A stretch of DNA of 64,000 nt from CAXXOK01 sp035353615 (GCA_035353615.1 DAOPZY010000017.1:1-64000), one strand, 5' to 3'. Shown: positions 17,394 through 26,669, counted from the first letter of the stretch. Numbers and translations are program-made. Notes: a model not told the origin generated them from the letters alone.

Positions 17394-18281
17394 TCAGGCG
17401 CGTGGCCGACCGGCTGGCAGGCGGTCCACGAAGCGGAACAGCAGAAGGCCCAGGATAATCAGCGCCCCGCCAATCACCGTGGAAAGCTCCACCGCTTCGC
17501 CCGCGATCCACAGCCCCAAGAGCGTGGTTAAAAACGGGGTAATGAACATGTAGTTGCTCACGGAGGAGGTGTTGGCTGCCAGCGAGAGCGCCTTGGTCCA
17601 CGCGCAGTAGGCGACGGCGCTTGAAAACACGCCCAGAATCAACACATACAGGTACTGGATAGGCGGCGCGGCGCGAAGCTCCGTAACCGCCCCGGGCAGA
17701 AAAACGCACAGCATCAGCGTGCCCAGAAAAATGCTGACCGCCGTGGACTGAAACGCCGTGTAGGTTCGGGTCAGCCTGCGCTGCAAAAGGTTATACACCG
17801 CCACCAGAAACGCCGAGGCAAACATGTACGTAAGCCCGCCGCCAAACGTGAACCCGCCGCGCAGCACCGTAAGCACCACCACGCCGATAAACGAAAGACC
17901 GATGGCCCCATACTGGAGCGGTTTCAGCTTTTCTCCGTACACCGCGCGCGCCAGCAGCGCGGTCAGGATGGGCGTGGTGGCCAGGATCACGCTGCCGGTG
18001 GAGGCCGACACGCTCTGGCTTCCCAGATTAAACACCACCATGTAGATGGCGAAACCCGCCGCGCCGGAAAGCAGGAACCACGGCAAATCCCGCAGCTTGG
18101 GCAGCTTCATGCGCGTGACCACGGCCACGATCACCAGCACGGCCGAGGCGGTGATGTAACGCAGCACCCCGAGCGAATAAACGGTGAAGTACTGTAACGC
18201 CAGCCGCGTAAACACAAACGCCATCGACCAGAAAAGAATGGTGACGGCGGCATAAGGGTGGTAACTCTTCGCGTGCGGCAT
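17394..18281 (-). CDS. DMT-superfamily EamA transporter
   Basis: Membrane protein of 295 residues with ten hydrophobic segments and the duplicated EamA repeat. It begins with a short basic stretch and the typical first helix AAVTILFWSMAFVFTRLAL. EamA carriers export or import amino acids, nucleotides or other metabolites; the substrate is not predictable. ATG at 18281 is preferred over 18311 because GGAGG lies just upstream of it. Its own promoter is at 18378-18406. It is divergent from the GH3 gene. Confidence 0.88.
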   Translation of the reverse strand: MPHAKSYHPYAAVTILFWSMAFVFTRLALQYFTVYSLGVLRYITASAVLVIVAVVTRMKLPKLRDLPWFLLSGAAGFAIYMVVFNLGSQSVSASTGSVILATTPILTALLARAVYGEKLKPLQYGAIGLSFIGVVVLTVLRGGFTFGGGLTYMFASAFLVAVYNLLQRRLTRTYTAFQSTAVSIFLGTLMLCVFLPGAVTELRAAPPIQYLYVLILGVFSSAVAYCAWTKALSLAANTSSVSNYMFITPFLTTLLGLWIAGEAVELSTVIGGALIILGLLLFRFVDRLPAGRPRA

Positions 18282-18603
18282 TCGGCATCCCCTCCAAGCG
18301 TTGCAGTTCATCGGTTCCGAATGGGCTCAACCGGCGGGAGACAGCCCGTAAGCATAGGTTTCGTAAGGGTTGAGGGCAGTATAACACAGCGCAGGGCAGA
18401 TAACAAGAAACGCCAGAAAATATAGTTGCGCCAAGAACCTTCGCCCGCCCGCACGGCCATTGCAGATTCTCCGGCCAGCGGGGGAGGGTTCCGGCACCCC
18501 GGCACAGAAATGTTAACCCGACCTGATTCGTTTTGCCCATTGCCACGCAGGCGTATCCGCGCCCGCGCGAGGGCTTATTTTTTACGCATACAGGAGGCAC
18601 GGC
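18282..18603. other. Divergent intergenic region
   Basis: 322 bp between the DMT transporter and the GH3 gene. The minus-strand promoter is clear; I see no convincing -35/-10 pair for the GH3 gene, and no operator palindrome. Confidence 0.4.
18378..18406 (-). promoter_or_regulatory. Probable promoter of the DMT transporter
   Basis: Minus strand TTGTTA and TATACT with 17-bp spacing, about 95 bp upstream of the ATG. Confidence 0.55.
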
Positions 18604-20799
18604 ATGGAAAACCATCAGAATACCCCGGAAGCGCGAGCGCTTATGCTGCTCGGCCGCATGACCCTGGAGGAAAAAGCCGCGCAATTGATTCAAGTGCCCT
18701 TAAATCAGGTGACCCCGGACGAGGCCGACGAGTGGGCGCGGCGCGGCGCGGGCAGTTTCTTGCATACCCTTGGGGAGCGCGCCGAGCAGTTGCAGCGCCT
18801 CGCGGCCGAAACGCGGCTGGGCATCCCGGTGTTATTTGGGATTGACGCGGTTCGCGGCCACGCGCTCAAAAACGGCGCGACGCTGTTTCCCACCCCGCTG
18901 GCGATGGCCTGCGCCTGGGACGACGAGCTTTTAGAGGCCGTAGGCCGCGTAACGGCGGCGGAGGTGGCCGCCGACGGCCTGCACTGGACGTTTTCTCCCC
19001 TGCTTTGCGTGGCGCGCGATTTGCGCTGGGGCCGGGTGGATGAAACCTTTGGCGAAGCGCCCGAGCTGATCGGCAACCTCGCCGCCGCGATGATTCGCGG
19101 CTATCAGGGGGAGGATCTGTCCGCGCCGGACAGCATTCTCGCCTGTGCCAAGCATTACATCGCCTACGGGGAAAGCCTTGGCGGGCGGGACTCCGTGGAC
19201 GCTTCCATCCCCATGCGCAAGGTGCGCGAGGTGTTCCTGCCCCCCTTTGCCAAGGCGGTAAAGGCCGGTTGCGCCACGTTCATGACCGGCTATAGCTCCA
19301 TCGACGGCGTTCCGCTCACGGCGCACCGTGAATTGCTGACGGATATTCTGAAGCAGGAGCTTGGGTTTGACGGCTTCGTGGTTACCGATTGGGACAACGT
19401 GCGCTCGCTGGTCACCCGCCAGCATGTGGCGGAGGATTTGCGCGACGCGGCAAGCATGGCGATCGCGGCCGGCAACGATATGGTCATGACCACCTATCAG
19501 GCTTATGAGGAAATCATCGCCGCCGTTCAGGAAGGCACGCTGGCTCAGGCCGCGGTGGATGAAGCCGTGCGTCGGGTGCTGACGGTCAAGTTCCGTCTGG
19601 GGCTGTTTGACGAAAAACGCTTTGCCCGCTTAAACCCCGCCGTTTTTGCCACGCCGGAGCACCGCGCCGTGGCTGCGCGCGCGCAGGAGGAGGCGCTGGT
19701 GCTGCTGAAAAACAACGGCGCGCTGCCGCTGACCGGCAAACGGATCGCGGTCGTCGGCCCCGCCGCGGACGATATCAACGTGATGCAGGGCGATTGGACC
19801 TATCTTTCCCACCCGGACCCCAACCCCGGCATGCAGCATGTGATTCGTCCGGTAACGCCGCTGGCCGGGTTGCGCGCGCTGTCGGAAACTCGCGGCCTTT
19901 CTATCGCTTATGCGCGGGGATGCGGCATCCTTGCCGAGGAGCCGGTTCAGCACCCGTTTGGCGATTGCCCGGAGTATGACGCGGAAATTGAGCGCATGCG
20001 GGGCGGGCTGGATTGGGCGGCTACGCAGGCTGCCTGTGAAAACGCGGACGCGATCGTCGCCTGCGTGGGGGACTTTCTGGGCCAGAACGGGGAAGGCCGT
20101 GATCGCGCAAACCTGGACCTGTCCGGCGAACAGCTGACGCTGCTGAAGCGCCTGCGCGCGCTGGGCAAGCCGCTCATTGTGGTGCTGGTAACCGGCAAAC
20201 CCCTGACGGTGCCGTGGGTGGCCGCCAATGCCGACGCGGTGGTGCAGTGCTTCAACGGAAGCCCCACCCTGGGCGATGCGCTGGGCCGTATGCTGCTTGG
20301 AGAACTGAACCCGACCGGCAAGCTGCCCGTAACCTTTGCGCGGCATTCGGGGCAGGTGCCCGTTTACCACAATCAGTTGCCCGGCTGGCACAACGGCAAC
20401 TACATGGATTTGCCCGCCGAGCCGCTGTACCCGTTTGGCTATGGGCTTAGCTATACTCGCTACCAATACGGCCCGGCATGGCTGGAGGAAACCCCGGAAG
20501 GCCGGGAAATCGTGGTATCGGTGACCAACGCGGGGGCGCGGGACGGGGTGGAGATCGTTCAGGTATACGCCCACCGCCCCGCAGCTGGCCGCATGACCCC
20601 TGAAAAGGAGCTGGTCGCCTACCGGCGCGTGCCCCTCAAAGCCGGCGAGGAAAAAGAAGTTCGCATCACGATCCCCAACGACAGCCTTTCCGCCGTGCGC
20701 GACAACGGAACGCGCGCGCTGGAACAGGGCGAATATACGCTGATGGTGGGCGGATCATCACGGGATATGGACCTGCAATGGCTGCGCTTTCGCGTGTGA
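18604..20799 (+). CDS. Glycoside hydrolase family 3 beta-glucosidase-type enzyme
   Basis: Retaining exo-glycosidase of 731 residues with the three-domain BglX plan: an N-terminal TIM barrel, an alpha/beta sandwich starting near 370, and a C-terminal fibronectin-III-like domain. The nucleophile is Asp262 in VTDWDN; substrate-site motifs KHYIAYGE and GGRDSVD near 181-200 are typical of beta-glucosidase/xylosidase members and unlike NagZ (no KHFPG-type motif). There is no signal peptide, so it works inside the cell on imported oligosaccharides or glycosides. GGAGG precedes the ATG. Its gene faces nagA in the same direction, separated by a repeat-filled gap, and probably has its own transcript. 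Confidence 0.93.
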   Translation: MENHQNTPEARALMLLGRMTLEEKAAQLIQVPLNQVTPDEADEWARRGAGSFLHTLGERAEQLQRLAAETRLGIPVLFGIDAVRGHALKNGATLFPTPLAMACAWDDELLEAVGRVTAAEVAADGLHWTFSPLLCVARDLRWGRVDETFGEAPELIGNLAAAMIRGYQGEDLSAPDSILACAKHYIAYGESLGGRDSVDASIPMRKVREVFLPPFAKAVKAGCATFMTGYSSIDGVPLTAHRELLTDILKQELGFDGFVVTDWDNVRSLVTRQHVAEDLRDAASMAIAAGNDMVMTTYQAYEEIIAAVQEGTLAQAAVDEAVRRVLTVKFRLGLFDEKRFARLNPAVFATPEHRAVAARAQEEALVLLKNNGALPLTGKRIAVVGPAADDINVMQGDWTYLSHPDPNPGMQHVIRPVTPLAGLRALSETRGLSIAYARGCGILAEEPVQHPFGDCPEYDAEIERMRGGLDWAATQAACENADAIVACVGDFLGQNGEGRDRANLDLSGEQLTLLKRLRALGKPLIVVLVTGKPLTVPWVAANADAVVQCFNGSPTLGDALGRMLLGELNPTGKLPVTFARHSGQVPVYHNQLPGWHNGNYMDLPAEPLYPFGYGLSYTRYQYGPAWLEETPEGREIVVSVTNAGARDGVEIVQVYAHRPAAGRMTPEKELVAYRRVPLKAGEEKEVRITIPNDSLSAVRDNGTRALEQGEYTLMVGGSSRDMDLQWLRFRV

Positions 20800-20837
20800 A
20801 GCTGCCCGGGCAACCGGGCAACACAGTCTGCTAGAAA

Positions 20838-20990
20838 ATGGGACAAGGGTTGAAATCCCTTGTCAGGCTCCAAGCGTGAAACCCGTCGGGCTTTAAGGCG
20901 GAACCCCAAAGCCGGATGCCACAGGATTGGAAGCGGAGCGAGCGAACCGTCCGCAGGGTTCTGAGGCGAGCGGCAGAGGCTACCCATCTG
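20838..20990 (+). repeat. Dispersed composite hairpin repeat, modules B-C-D
   Basis: Contains an ACAAGGG/CCCTTGT hairpin, a GGGCTTTAAGGCGGAACCCC stretch (module C) and a GCGAGCGAAC...GAGGCGAGCGG segment (module D) matching the copies at 22574 and 46211. Lies 38 bp after the GH3 stop and may serve as its transcript end. Confidence 0.6.
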
Positions 20991-21123
20991 AGTTTCGACA
21001 GCCAGGCCGCCCGGCCAACCGGGCGACCCTCCGACTGAACATTGTAATACATTTTGCAATGTACACAAGCGTAATAAACGCTTTGCCAAAATACAACCGG
21101 TTGCGGGTTTTCCCGTTTTCGGC

Positions 21124-21151
21124 TTGCATGTTCCGAAAAAACTGCTACAAT
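21124..21151 (+). promoter_or_regulatory. Probable nagA promoter
   Basis: TTGCAT and TACAAT separated by 16 bp, with an AT-rich upstream segment (21040-21120) in an otherwise GC-rich region. The 5' leader would be about 160 nt. Confidence 0.5.
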
Positions 21152-21317
21152 AAATCCACAAAGGCGGTTTCATCGCCCATACCGCGCGTTTCGCCTCTCC
21201 TGCCGCAAACCGGAAAGCAGGCATGCGCAGCCGGGCGCGCCGAAACCGCGCAACCCGAGCAGGCGCAGCGGTCGGCAAAGCGCCGCGCCCAAGCTTTTTC
21301 GGAAAGGGTGGAACCCA

Positions 21318-22454
21318 ATGAAAGCCATAGTCAACGGTCAGGTACATCAGGGCGACCATTTTGCGCAGGGGCAGGCCCTACTTTTTGACGAGCACATTCT
21401 GGGGTTGGCGGACCACGTTCCGGAGGGTGTTCCGCAGATCGACGCGCGCGGCGGGTTCGTATCCGCCGGGCTGATCGATGTGCACTGCCACGGGTTTGGC
21501 GGCCGCGAGGCGGGCGACGTGGGCGCGGAGGAGCTGGCGGAAATGAGCCGCGAGCTGAGCCATTACGGCGTAACGGCATGGTTGCCCACCGTCAGCTGCC
21601 TGCAGTGGGACCGGTATGAGGGCTGCTTTGCCGATATCGGGCAAGCCAAAAGCATCACATCCGCTCAGGGGTTCATGGGCGCGCAGGTTTTGGGCGCCCA
21701 TGCCGAAGGCCCTTTCCTGAATGCGCAAAAGTGCGGCGCGCAGAATCCGGATTACATTCTTGTGCCGGACTGGGCGCGGGCCGAAAAGGTGCTGCGTCAT
21801 GTGCGGCTGATGACCGTAGCGCCGGAAGGCAAGGACGCGGATGACCTGATCCGCCACCTGACGGCCGCGGGCATTACGGTATCCATCGGCCACACCAACG
21901 CCAATTACGCGCAGGCCGTCGCGGGCATTGAAGCGGGCGCGACCCATGCCACGCACACCTTTAACGCCATGCCCAGCCTGCTCCACCGCCAGCCGGGCGC
22001 GCTGGGCGCGCTGCTTAACGACAGCCGCGTTTACTGCGAGCTGATTGCGGACGGGTTTCACGTACACCCCTCGCTGATTGCCCTGGCCGCGCGCCTGAAA
22101 GGGGATCGGTTGGTGCTGATTACCGATTCCATCCGGTTTGCCGGCTTGCCGGACGGCGAGTACACCATCGCCGGGCAAACGGTAACCGTGAAGGGCATTG
22201 AGTGCCGCCTGCCGGATGGCACCATCGCCGGCAGCACCCTCACGCTGGACCGGGCCGTGCGCAATGCGCGTGATCTTGGCGGGCTGACGCTTGCTCAGGC
22301 GCTGACGGCGGCCACGGAAAGCGCGGCGGCCTCCATCGGCGAGGTGGGGCGCGGCGCGTTGCGCCCCGGCTTCGCGGCGGATATCGCCATTTTTGACACG
22401 GATATGATGCCGCAGAGCACTTGGGTTGCGGGCGCCGAGGTCTGGCGCCGCTGA
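21318..22454 (+). CDS. nagA: N-acetylglucosamine-6-phosphate deacetylase
   Basis: Amidohydrolase of 378 residues that converts GlcNAc-6-phosphate to glucosamine-6-phosphate and acetate. The metal site is shown by HCHG near residue 56-59, AEGPF near 131-135, GHTNA near 193-197 and THTFNAM near 214; the catalytic Asp is in LITDSI near 275. No nagB or PTS gene is adjacent, so it is a stand-alone copy. The ribosome-binding site (AAAGGGTGG) is weak. Followed by a strong terminator at 22466-22509. Confidence 0.95.
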   Translation: MKAIVNGQVHQGDHFAQGQALLFDEHILGLADHVPEGVPQIDARGGFVSAGLIDVHCHGFGGREAGDVGAEELAEMSRELSHYGVTAWLPTVSCLQWDRYEGCFADIGQAKSITSAQGFMGAQVLGAHAEGPFLNAQKCGAQNPDYILVPDWARAEKVLRHVRLMTVAPEGKDADDLIRHLTAAGITVSIGHTNANYAQAVAGIEAGATHATHTFNAMPSLLHRQPGALGALLNDSRVYCELIADGFHVHPSLIALAARLKGDRLVLITDSIRFAGLPDGEYTIAGQTVTVKGIECRLPDGTIAGSTLTLDRAVRNARDLGGLTLAQALTAATESAAASIGEVGRGALRPGFAADIAIFDTDMMPQSTWVAGAEVWRR

Positions 22455-22465
22455 ACGGCAACGGA

Positions 22466-22509
22466 ACGCCCCGCGAAAGCAGGCTGCGGCTTGAGCGCGG
22501 GGCGTTTTT
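22466..22509 (+). terminator. Rho-independent terminator after nagA
   Basis: Arms ACGCCCCGCG (22466-22475) and CGCGGGGCGT (22496-22505) followed by TTTTTC. Confidence 0.85.
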
Positions 22510-22573
22510 CTATATGATTCCAGCGCGACATATTTTCGGTTGATTCATCGGGAATTGCGCGGACAGCTCAGCG

Positions 22574-22784
22574 AAGCCGGGGGAAGGGTAAAACCCCTGC
22601 GGGATCAATAATCGTCCTTCGCCGCAACGGAAACGGGTCAAAGGCAAAAACATCGCGGGGCGCAAGGGGTAAAACCCCTGCCGGGGCTTGCGGTGGAAGC
22701 CAAACGTAAACGCCGCTGTGCAAAAACCAAGCGAACGAGCCGCCCGAAGGGCTATGAGGCGAGCGAATCAGCACTTTGCCGGCG
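22574..22784 (+). repeat. Dispersed composite hairpin repeat, modules A-B-C-D
   Basis: Order and spacing match the copy at 46211: a GCAACGGAAACGGGTCAAAG element (A), AAGGGGTAAAACCCCTGCCG (B), GGGGCTTGCGGTGGAAGCC (C) and GGGCTATGAGGCGAGCG (D). A partial extra B lies at 22580-22602. Confidence 0.65.
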
Positions 22785-23132
22785 CCTTACGCCACCTCCG
22801 CGCCTGCCCCGCCAATGGCGCAATCTTTTCAGGCTATGCGTTGCGATCCCAAGCGCTGTAAAGCCGTAATGATCCCCCCTCATTCACAGTAAAGCAAGGG
22901 ATGGCGCCCCTTCCCGAGCCTCAACCTCTGTGTGTTGCAAAAGCTGGAACCTGTGCCATTCTATCTGGAAGGAATCTTCTGTTTGCCCATCTGTTCCGAG
23001 TGACTAACACACGCGCATGTAACCGTAATGATGTAACCCCTCAGCCCGTGCAACAGCGTATTCAAATCTTTATATTTCAACCCATTTTCCCGTTTGGCCC
23101 ATTGTAACCCGCTTACAGGAACGTGGATTCCC

Positions 23133-23161
23133 TTTACAAAATGCGCGAAAACTGTTATACT
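23133..23161 (+). promoter_or_regulatory. Sigma-70 promoter of the PP2C gene
   Basis: TTTACA and TATACT with a 17-bp spacer; leader of about 155 nt to the GTG start. Confidence 0.7.
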
Positions 23162-23322
23162 CTATCCAAACATTACCAAATGAATGGCCTGCCGGAACAC
23201 CGTTGCCCCTTGCTCTCCGGTGCAGTCCGCCGCTCCGGCGGGCCAGGCGGCAAAATGCTTCGGACACCCCGCGCCCTATTTCGCAACAGGGTGCGGGGCT
23301 ATCCACTCAGGGAGGTGCGGGT

Positions 23323-24183
23323 GTGGCAGATTGGGTTGTGGAATCGGCGGCTCGCAATCACCGGGGCCGTTTACGCGCCGACAATGAAGATAATTATTAC
23401 CTGAACCGCAAGTGGATGTCGCCTGAGGCCATGGCGCACGGGGGCCGCGTGTTGGGGGAAAGCGACGGCGGCTTTCAGCTGTACGCGGTTTGCGACGGCA
23501 TCGGCGGCGAGGCGGCGGGCGAACAGGCCAGCTATGAAACGGTCGAGGCGCTTGGCGCGTTGCAGGCTGCCCATCCGGAAGGCCTTTCCAATCTGGAGCT
23601 GCTGGCGGCCATCGCGGTGCTCACCGACCGTATCCATGGGCTGGTCAAGGCGGAGGAGGAGCATACCGGCACTACGCTGACGGCGCTTTTGTGGCAGGAT
23701 AGCCTTGTACGGGTGCTGAACATTGGCGACAGCCGGATTTATCGCCTGCGCGACGGCGCGCTTACCCAGCTGACCGCCGACCACAGCGAGGTGCAGCGTA
23801 TGGTTGATCTGGGCCTGATGACGCCCTTTCAGGCGCGGCTCAGCCCGCAAAGGCACCGAATCCGGCAATATGTGGGGCTTCCGTCTGCCGACGAAACGTT
23901 TGAACCGTATCTGTCCGTGCCTCAGCGCGCGCATCATGGCGATTGGTACCTGCTGTGCAGCGATGGGTTGGTGGATATGGTGGAGGATGAGGCCATCCGG
24001 CGAATCCTTCTGCGTTCCTCCGACCCCGCCGAAGCGGTGGACGCGCTGGTTCAGCAGGCGTTGGACAACGGCGGGCATGACAATGTAACAGCGCTTTGCC
24101 TGAAAATCCGCGATGTCCGCGAAGCGCGTCGCAGCATCCGCGTCAAAGGGTTCTGGAGCCTTGTGCGCAGCAAAACGCGCTGA
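23323..24183 (+). CDS. PP2C-family serine/threonine phosphatase
   Basis: Metal-dependent (PPM) protein phosphatase of 286 residues. Family motifs are RADNEDNYY near residues 17-25, CDGIGGEAAGE near 57-67, NIGDSRIY near 132-139, SDGLVDMV near 212-219 and GGHDNVT near 247-253; the Asp residues bind the two metals. The GTG at 23323 is selected by GGAGGT seven bases upstream and by the family N-terminus. In most Firmicutes the PP2C gene is coupled to a PASTA-type kinase; here no kinase is next to it. The C-terminal 25 residues are basic. Confidence 0.92.
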   Translation: MADWVVESAARNHRGRLRADNEDNYYLNRKWMSPEAMAHGGRVLGESDGGFQLYAVCDGIGGEAAGEQASYETVEALGALQAAHPEGLSNLELLAAIAVLTDRIHGLVKAEEEHTGTTLTALLWQDSLVRVLNIGDSRIYRLRDGALTQLTADHSEVQRMVDLGLMTPFQARLSPQRHRIRQYVGLPSADETFEPYLSVPQRAHHGDWYLLCSDGLVDMVEDEAIRRILLRSSDPAEAVDALVQQALDNGGHDNVTALCLKIRDVREARRSIRVKGFWSLVRSKTR

Positions 24184-24547
24184 TCCGGAATCGCGCCCCT
24201 TTGTCCGTTACAATGCGCCTACGGGAATATGAGCGCTCAATCATCCGGGCAGAAAAAAACAAAGAACTGTTTTGTAATCGGCATTCACCTGCGAACGGCG
24301 TGCGCTCCCCATCGGTAAAAAGAACAGGCGCAGCCTTACGAAGCGTCGCGGTTCCAATTCGTTCCGTTGCGGCAGTTTTAAAACATTGCTCCGGGGCGGA
24401 GTGCGGCAATATCCACGCGCCGCCAAGTCCGATCATTCCTGCGCAGGCAAGGAAAGCGGCGTTTCGCCACAGCTCAGCCTTGGGGCGCATAAGTTATCGA
24501 AAGCCAGGCGTCGCAAATTTGTTTCGGGTTTCTCACCCATCCCGCCC
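24184..24547. other. Intergenic region, nothing recognised
   Basis: 364 bp between the PP2C stop and the tRNA promoter. A minus-strand open frame here has one hydrophobic stretch but no ribosome-binding site and runs into the PP2C gene; I do not call it. Confidence 0.4.
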
Positions 24548-24576
24548 TTGACAACACCCCCCTGTTCCGCTACAAT
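24548..24576 (+). promoter_or_regulatory. Promoter of tRNA-Arg
   Basis: Perfect TTGACA (24548-24553) and TACAAT (24571-24576) with a 17-bp spacer, 15 bp upstream of the tRNA 5' end. Confidence 0.85.
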
Positions 24577-24591
24577 AGACCCGCACCTTAC

Positions 24592-24668
24592 GCGCCCGTA
24601 GCTCAGTTGGATAGAGTGTCAGACTCCGACTCTGAAGGTCATGCGTTCGAATCGCACCGGGCGTACCA
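24592..24668 (+). tRNA. tRNA-Arg (anticodon CCG)
   Basis: 77-nt cloverleaf: acceptor GCGCCCG / CGGGCGT, D-arm GCTC..GAGT, anticodon stem TCAGA / TCTGA with loop CTCCGAC (anticodon CCG), T-arm with TTCGAAT loop, discriminator A and encoded CCA. Pair 1-72 is G-U and the outer T-stem pair is a mismatch, so it is slightly irregular but all other pairs hold. It reads CGG arginine codons, which suits a GC-rich genome. Confidence 0.95.
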
Positions 24669-24676
24669 AGCAAAGC

Positions 24677-24707
24677 GGCCTGAAACAAGCGTTTCAGGCC
24701 GTTTTTA
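24677..24707 (+). terminator. Rho-independent terminator of tRNA-Arg
   Basis: Perfect 10-bp stem GGCCTGAAAC / GTTTCAGGCC with a 4-nt loop and a following GTTTTTATT. Confidence 0.9.
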
Positions 24708-24817
24708 TTGATTTCGGAATCACTTGTTCTTCAGATAAAGGGCCATTTTCACTGCCCGGGTAGTCAAAAATCGCAGGCGGTAACGGTGGCCGGGGAAGGA
24801 GGCGGATGGGTTGCAGC

Positions 24818-25210
24818 TTACTGATACAGGTACCAGTACACGCCATACTTATCCACCACGTCGGCGCAGTAATCGCACCACGGCAGCGGGCCGATCGCGT
24901 GCAGAATGGCGCCGCCCTGCGTGAGCAAGGCGTAGGCGTGGTCGATTTCCGCCTTGGTAGCGAAGTCGATGCCATAGCTCATGGTCGGGCGGGCATCGGT
25001 CTGGTTGGCGGCGAGCATCAGGCTGACCATCGCATCGTTTTGCGATTCACTGACCGCGAACACCTCCTGCCCATCCTTGAGCAAGGCGGCATGCAGGTAT
25101 GTGCCGTCCGGAAAAAACTCGTGATAGCCCAGGGTAAGACCGAATGCGTCCATGTAGAAGGGAACGGCTTCCAGCGTGTTTTGGATATAGAGCGTTGCGC
25201 CCAGCTTCAA
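24818..25210 (-). CDS. VOC-family (PhnB-like) protein
   Basis: Protein of 130 residues with the paired beta-alpha-beta-beta-beta modules of the glyoxalase/bleomycin-resistance superfamily, starting LYIQNTLEAVPFYMDAFGL and ending DKYGVYWYLY as in PhnB-like members. Many such proteins bind a metal or small toxin but have no known substrate. It starts with TTG at 25210, preceded by GAGGTGG six bases upstream; no ATG is in frame. It is 160 bp downstream of the DUF436 gene on the same strand. Confidence 0.8.
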   Translation of the reverse strand: MKLGATLYIQNTLEAVPFYMDAFGLTLGYHEFFPDGTYLHAALLKDGQEVFAVSESQNDAMVSLMLAANQTDARPTMSYGIDFATKAEIDHAYALLTQGGAILHAIGPLPWCDYCADVVDKYGVYWYLYQ

Positions 25211-25370
25211 GGGTGACCACCTCGGTTTCTTTCAGTTTTAGGGATGTTGCGCTAAAGCGCGCGTTTCCCGCCTTCATTTCCTGTGCCTGTCGTAAAAACG
25301 CCTGCGTATCGAGCTTGCAGATGGCTTTGTCCAGCGCCTGCTCCGTGATCGCTTCGCCGGGGCTGTTTGC

Positions 25371-25931
25371 CTACCGGATTGCCTCCGGGTACTGCGCGCG
25401 CGCGCCGCCAATGAGCGGATATCTGGCATACGCCATCACCACATGCGCCTGACCAACCATTGCGCCGGGCATTCGGAGCGGTACCGCAACAGGGCGGATG
25501 TGCATGCCCACCAGCGTATCGCCCACGTCGATCGCGGCATCCGCCTGGATGCTCATCGCCATGGCCGGATGGGCAAAGCGGTCATAGGCCGCGGCGCCGG
25601 TGCTGCCGCCCGCCTTGGGCACAGGCCGCACGTTCACCTGCGTCAGCCGGAGCGCATCCAGCGTCGCCTGCTCCATCACCAGCGCGCGGTTCAGGTGCTC
25701 GCAGCACTGCACGGCAGCGTTCAGGCCCAGCGCGCGGCAGGTGTCCAAAAATGCCGCTGCCAGCACGTCGCCCAGCTCGGGCACGCTGTTGTGGCCGATC
25801 ACCCCGCCCGCCACTTCGCTGGTGCTGCAACCCAGCACAACGGTTGATCCGGTTTTCAGCTTGCCTTGTTCGGCCAAAAAGCGCACACAGTCGGCCAGCT
25901 GTTCATAGATGCTTCGGTACAAAGCTTCCAT
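25371..25931 (-). CDS. DUF436 / UPF0340 family protein (YwlG-like)
   Basis: Protein of 186 residues, standard length, with the family pattern GCSTSEVAGGVIGHNS near residues 34-49 and CCEHLNRALV near 76-85. Function is unknown; a thiolase-like fold has been noted in the family. The ATG lies three bases after the stop of the SpoU methyltransferase, with the ribosome-binding site GGGAGGAA overlapping that gene's end, so the two are translationally coupled. Confidence 0.9.
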   Translation of the reverse strand: MEALYRSIYEQLADCVRFLAEQGKLKTGSTVVLGCSTSEVAGGVIGHNSVPELGDVLAAAFLDTCRALGLNAAVQCCEHLNRALVMEQATLDALRLTQVNVRPVPKAGGSTGAAAYDRFAHPAMAMSIQADAAIDVGDTLVGMHIRPVAVPLRMPGAMVGQAHVVMAYARYPLIGGARAQYPEAIR

Positions 25932-25934
25932 CGT

Positions 25935-26669
25935 TTATTCCTCCCTGTTTGTTGCCTGCATAAAACCATACGCGCCGATGGCGGCCGCCACGGCGAGGTT
26001 GAGCGAATCAATGGCGTTGGAATGCGGTATGCGCACCGCCTGCCCGTAGGTGGCAAACTCCGGCGGCAACCCGCTGCCCTCATTGCCAAAAATCAGCGCA
26101 AATGGCTCGCGCACCGCTTGCACAGCCGCTTCCAGCCGCACCGATCCATCCAGCATAAACGGGTACAGCGCGTGGCCGGGATATTCCGCGCGGTACGCGT
26201 CAAAGCTGTCGTACTGCTTCAACCGCAGGGAAAAAATCGCGCCCATCGCTGCCCGAACCACCTTGGGGTCAAACGGATCAGCCGCCGGGCGGATCACCGC
26301 GATATCCAAAAGCCCAAAGCCCAGCATGGTGCGCAGGATCGTGCCCAGATTTCCCTCGTCCATTGGGTGATGCAGCACAACATGGGGCGCGTCCGCCTGA
26401 AGCGTCGCCTGCCATTTTTCAAACACAACGGCGGCAAAGCAGTTCTGCTTGCCGCTGATGCGCACAAGCGCCTTATCCGCAACCTCCTCGCGCACGCGGT
26501 GCTCGCGGCAGACGGCGCGAAGCTTATCCACGCCTTCCCCGGCGGCGCGTTCGCTCAGCAACAGGCGCTGCGCCCTTTCCGGCGCGCAGGTCATCAGTTG
26601 CAGGCTGGGAAAAACGCCGGCCGCGTAACTGTACGGCAGGTCGCTGCTGTAACCCTTTAACGGCGGCAT
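25935..26669 (-). CDS. TrmH/SpoU-family RNA 2'-O-methyltransferase
   Basis: SPOUT-class methyltransferase of 244 residues. Motif 1 DEGNLGTILRT near residues 103-113, motif 2 IFGNEGSGLP near 193-202 and motif 3 IPHSNAIDSLNLAVAAAIGAY-type segment near 215 form the knotted cofactor site. The N-terminal ~90 residues are a substrate-binding region. The RNA target (tRNA or 23S rRNA) is not predictable. ATG start preceded by AAGGGGG. Confidence 0.9.
   Translation of the reverse strand: MPPLKGYSSDLPYSYAAGVFPSLQLMTCAPERAQRLLLSERAAGEGVDKLRAVCREHRVREEVADKALVRISGKQNCFAAVVFEKWQATLQADAPHVVLHHPMDEGNLGTILRTMLGFGLLDIAVIRPAADPFDPKVVRAAMGAIFSLRLKQYDSFDAYRAEYPGHALYPFMLDGSVRLEAAVQAVREPFALIFGNEGSGLPPEFATYGQAVRIPHSNAIDSLNLAVAAAIGAYGFMQATNREE

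Larger units (their letters stand above)
22455..23322. other. Long intergenic region between nagA and the PP2C gene
   Basis: 868 bp with the nagA terminator, a composite hairpin repeat (22574-22784), a relatively AT-rich stretch (22860-23110) with no recognised RNA or gene, and the PP2C promoter. No open frame has a good ribosome-binding site. Confidence 0.5.

Noticed and set aside
24143..24490. 115-codon minus-strand frame with a hydrophobic stretch
   Set aside because: No ribosome-binding site and overlaps the 3' end of the PP2C gene.
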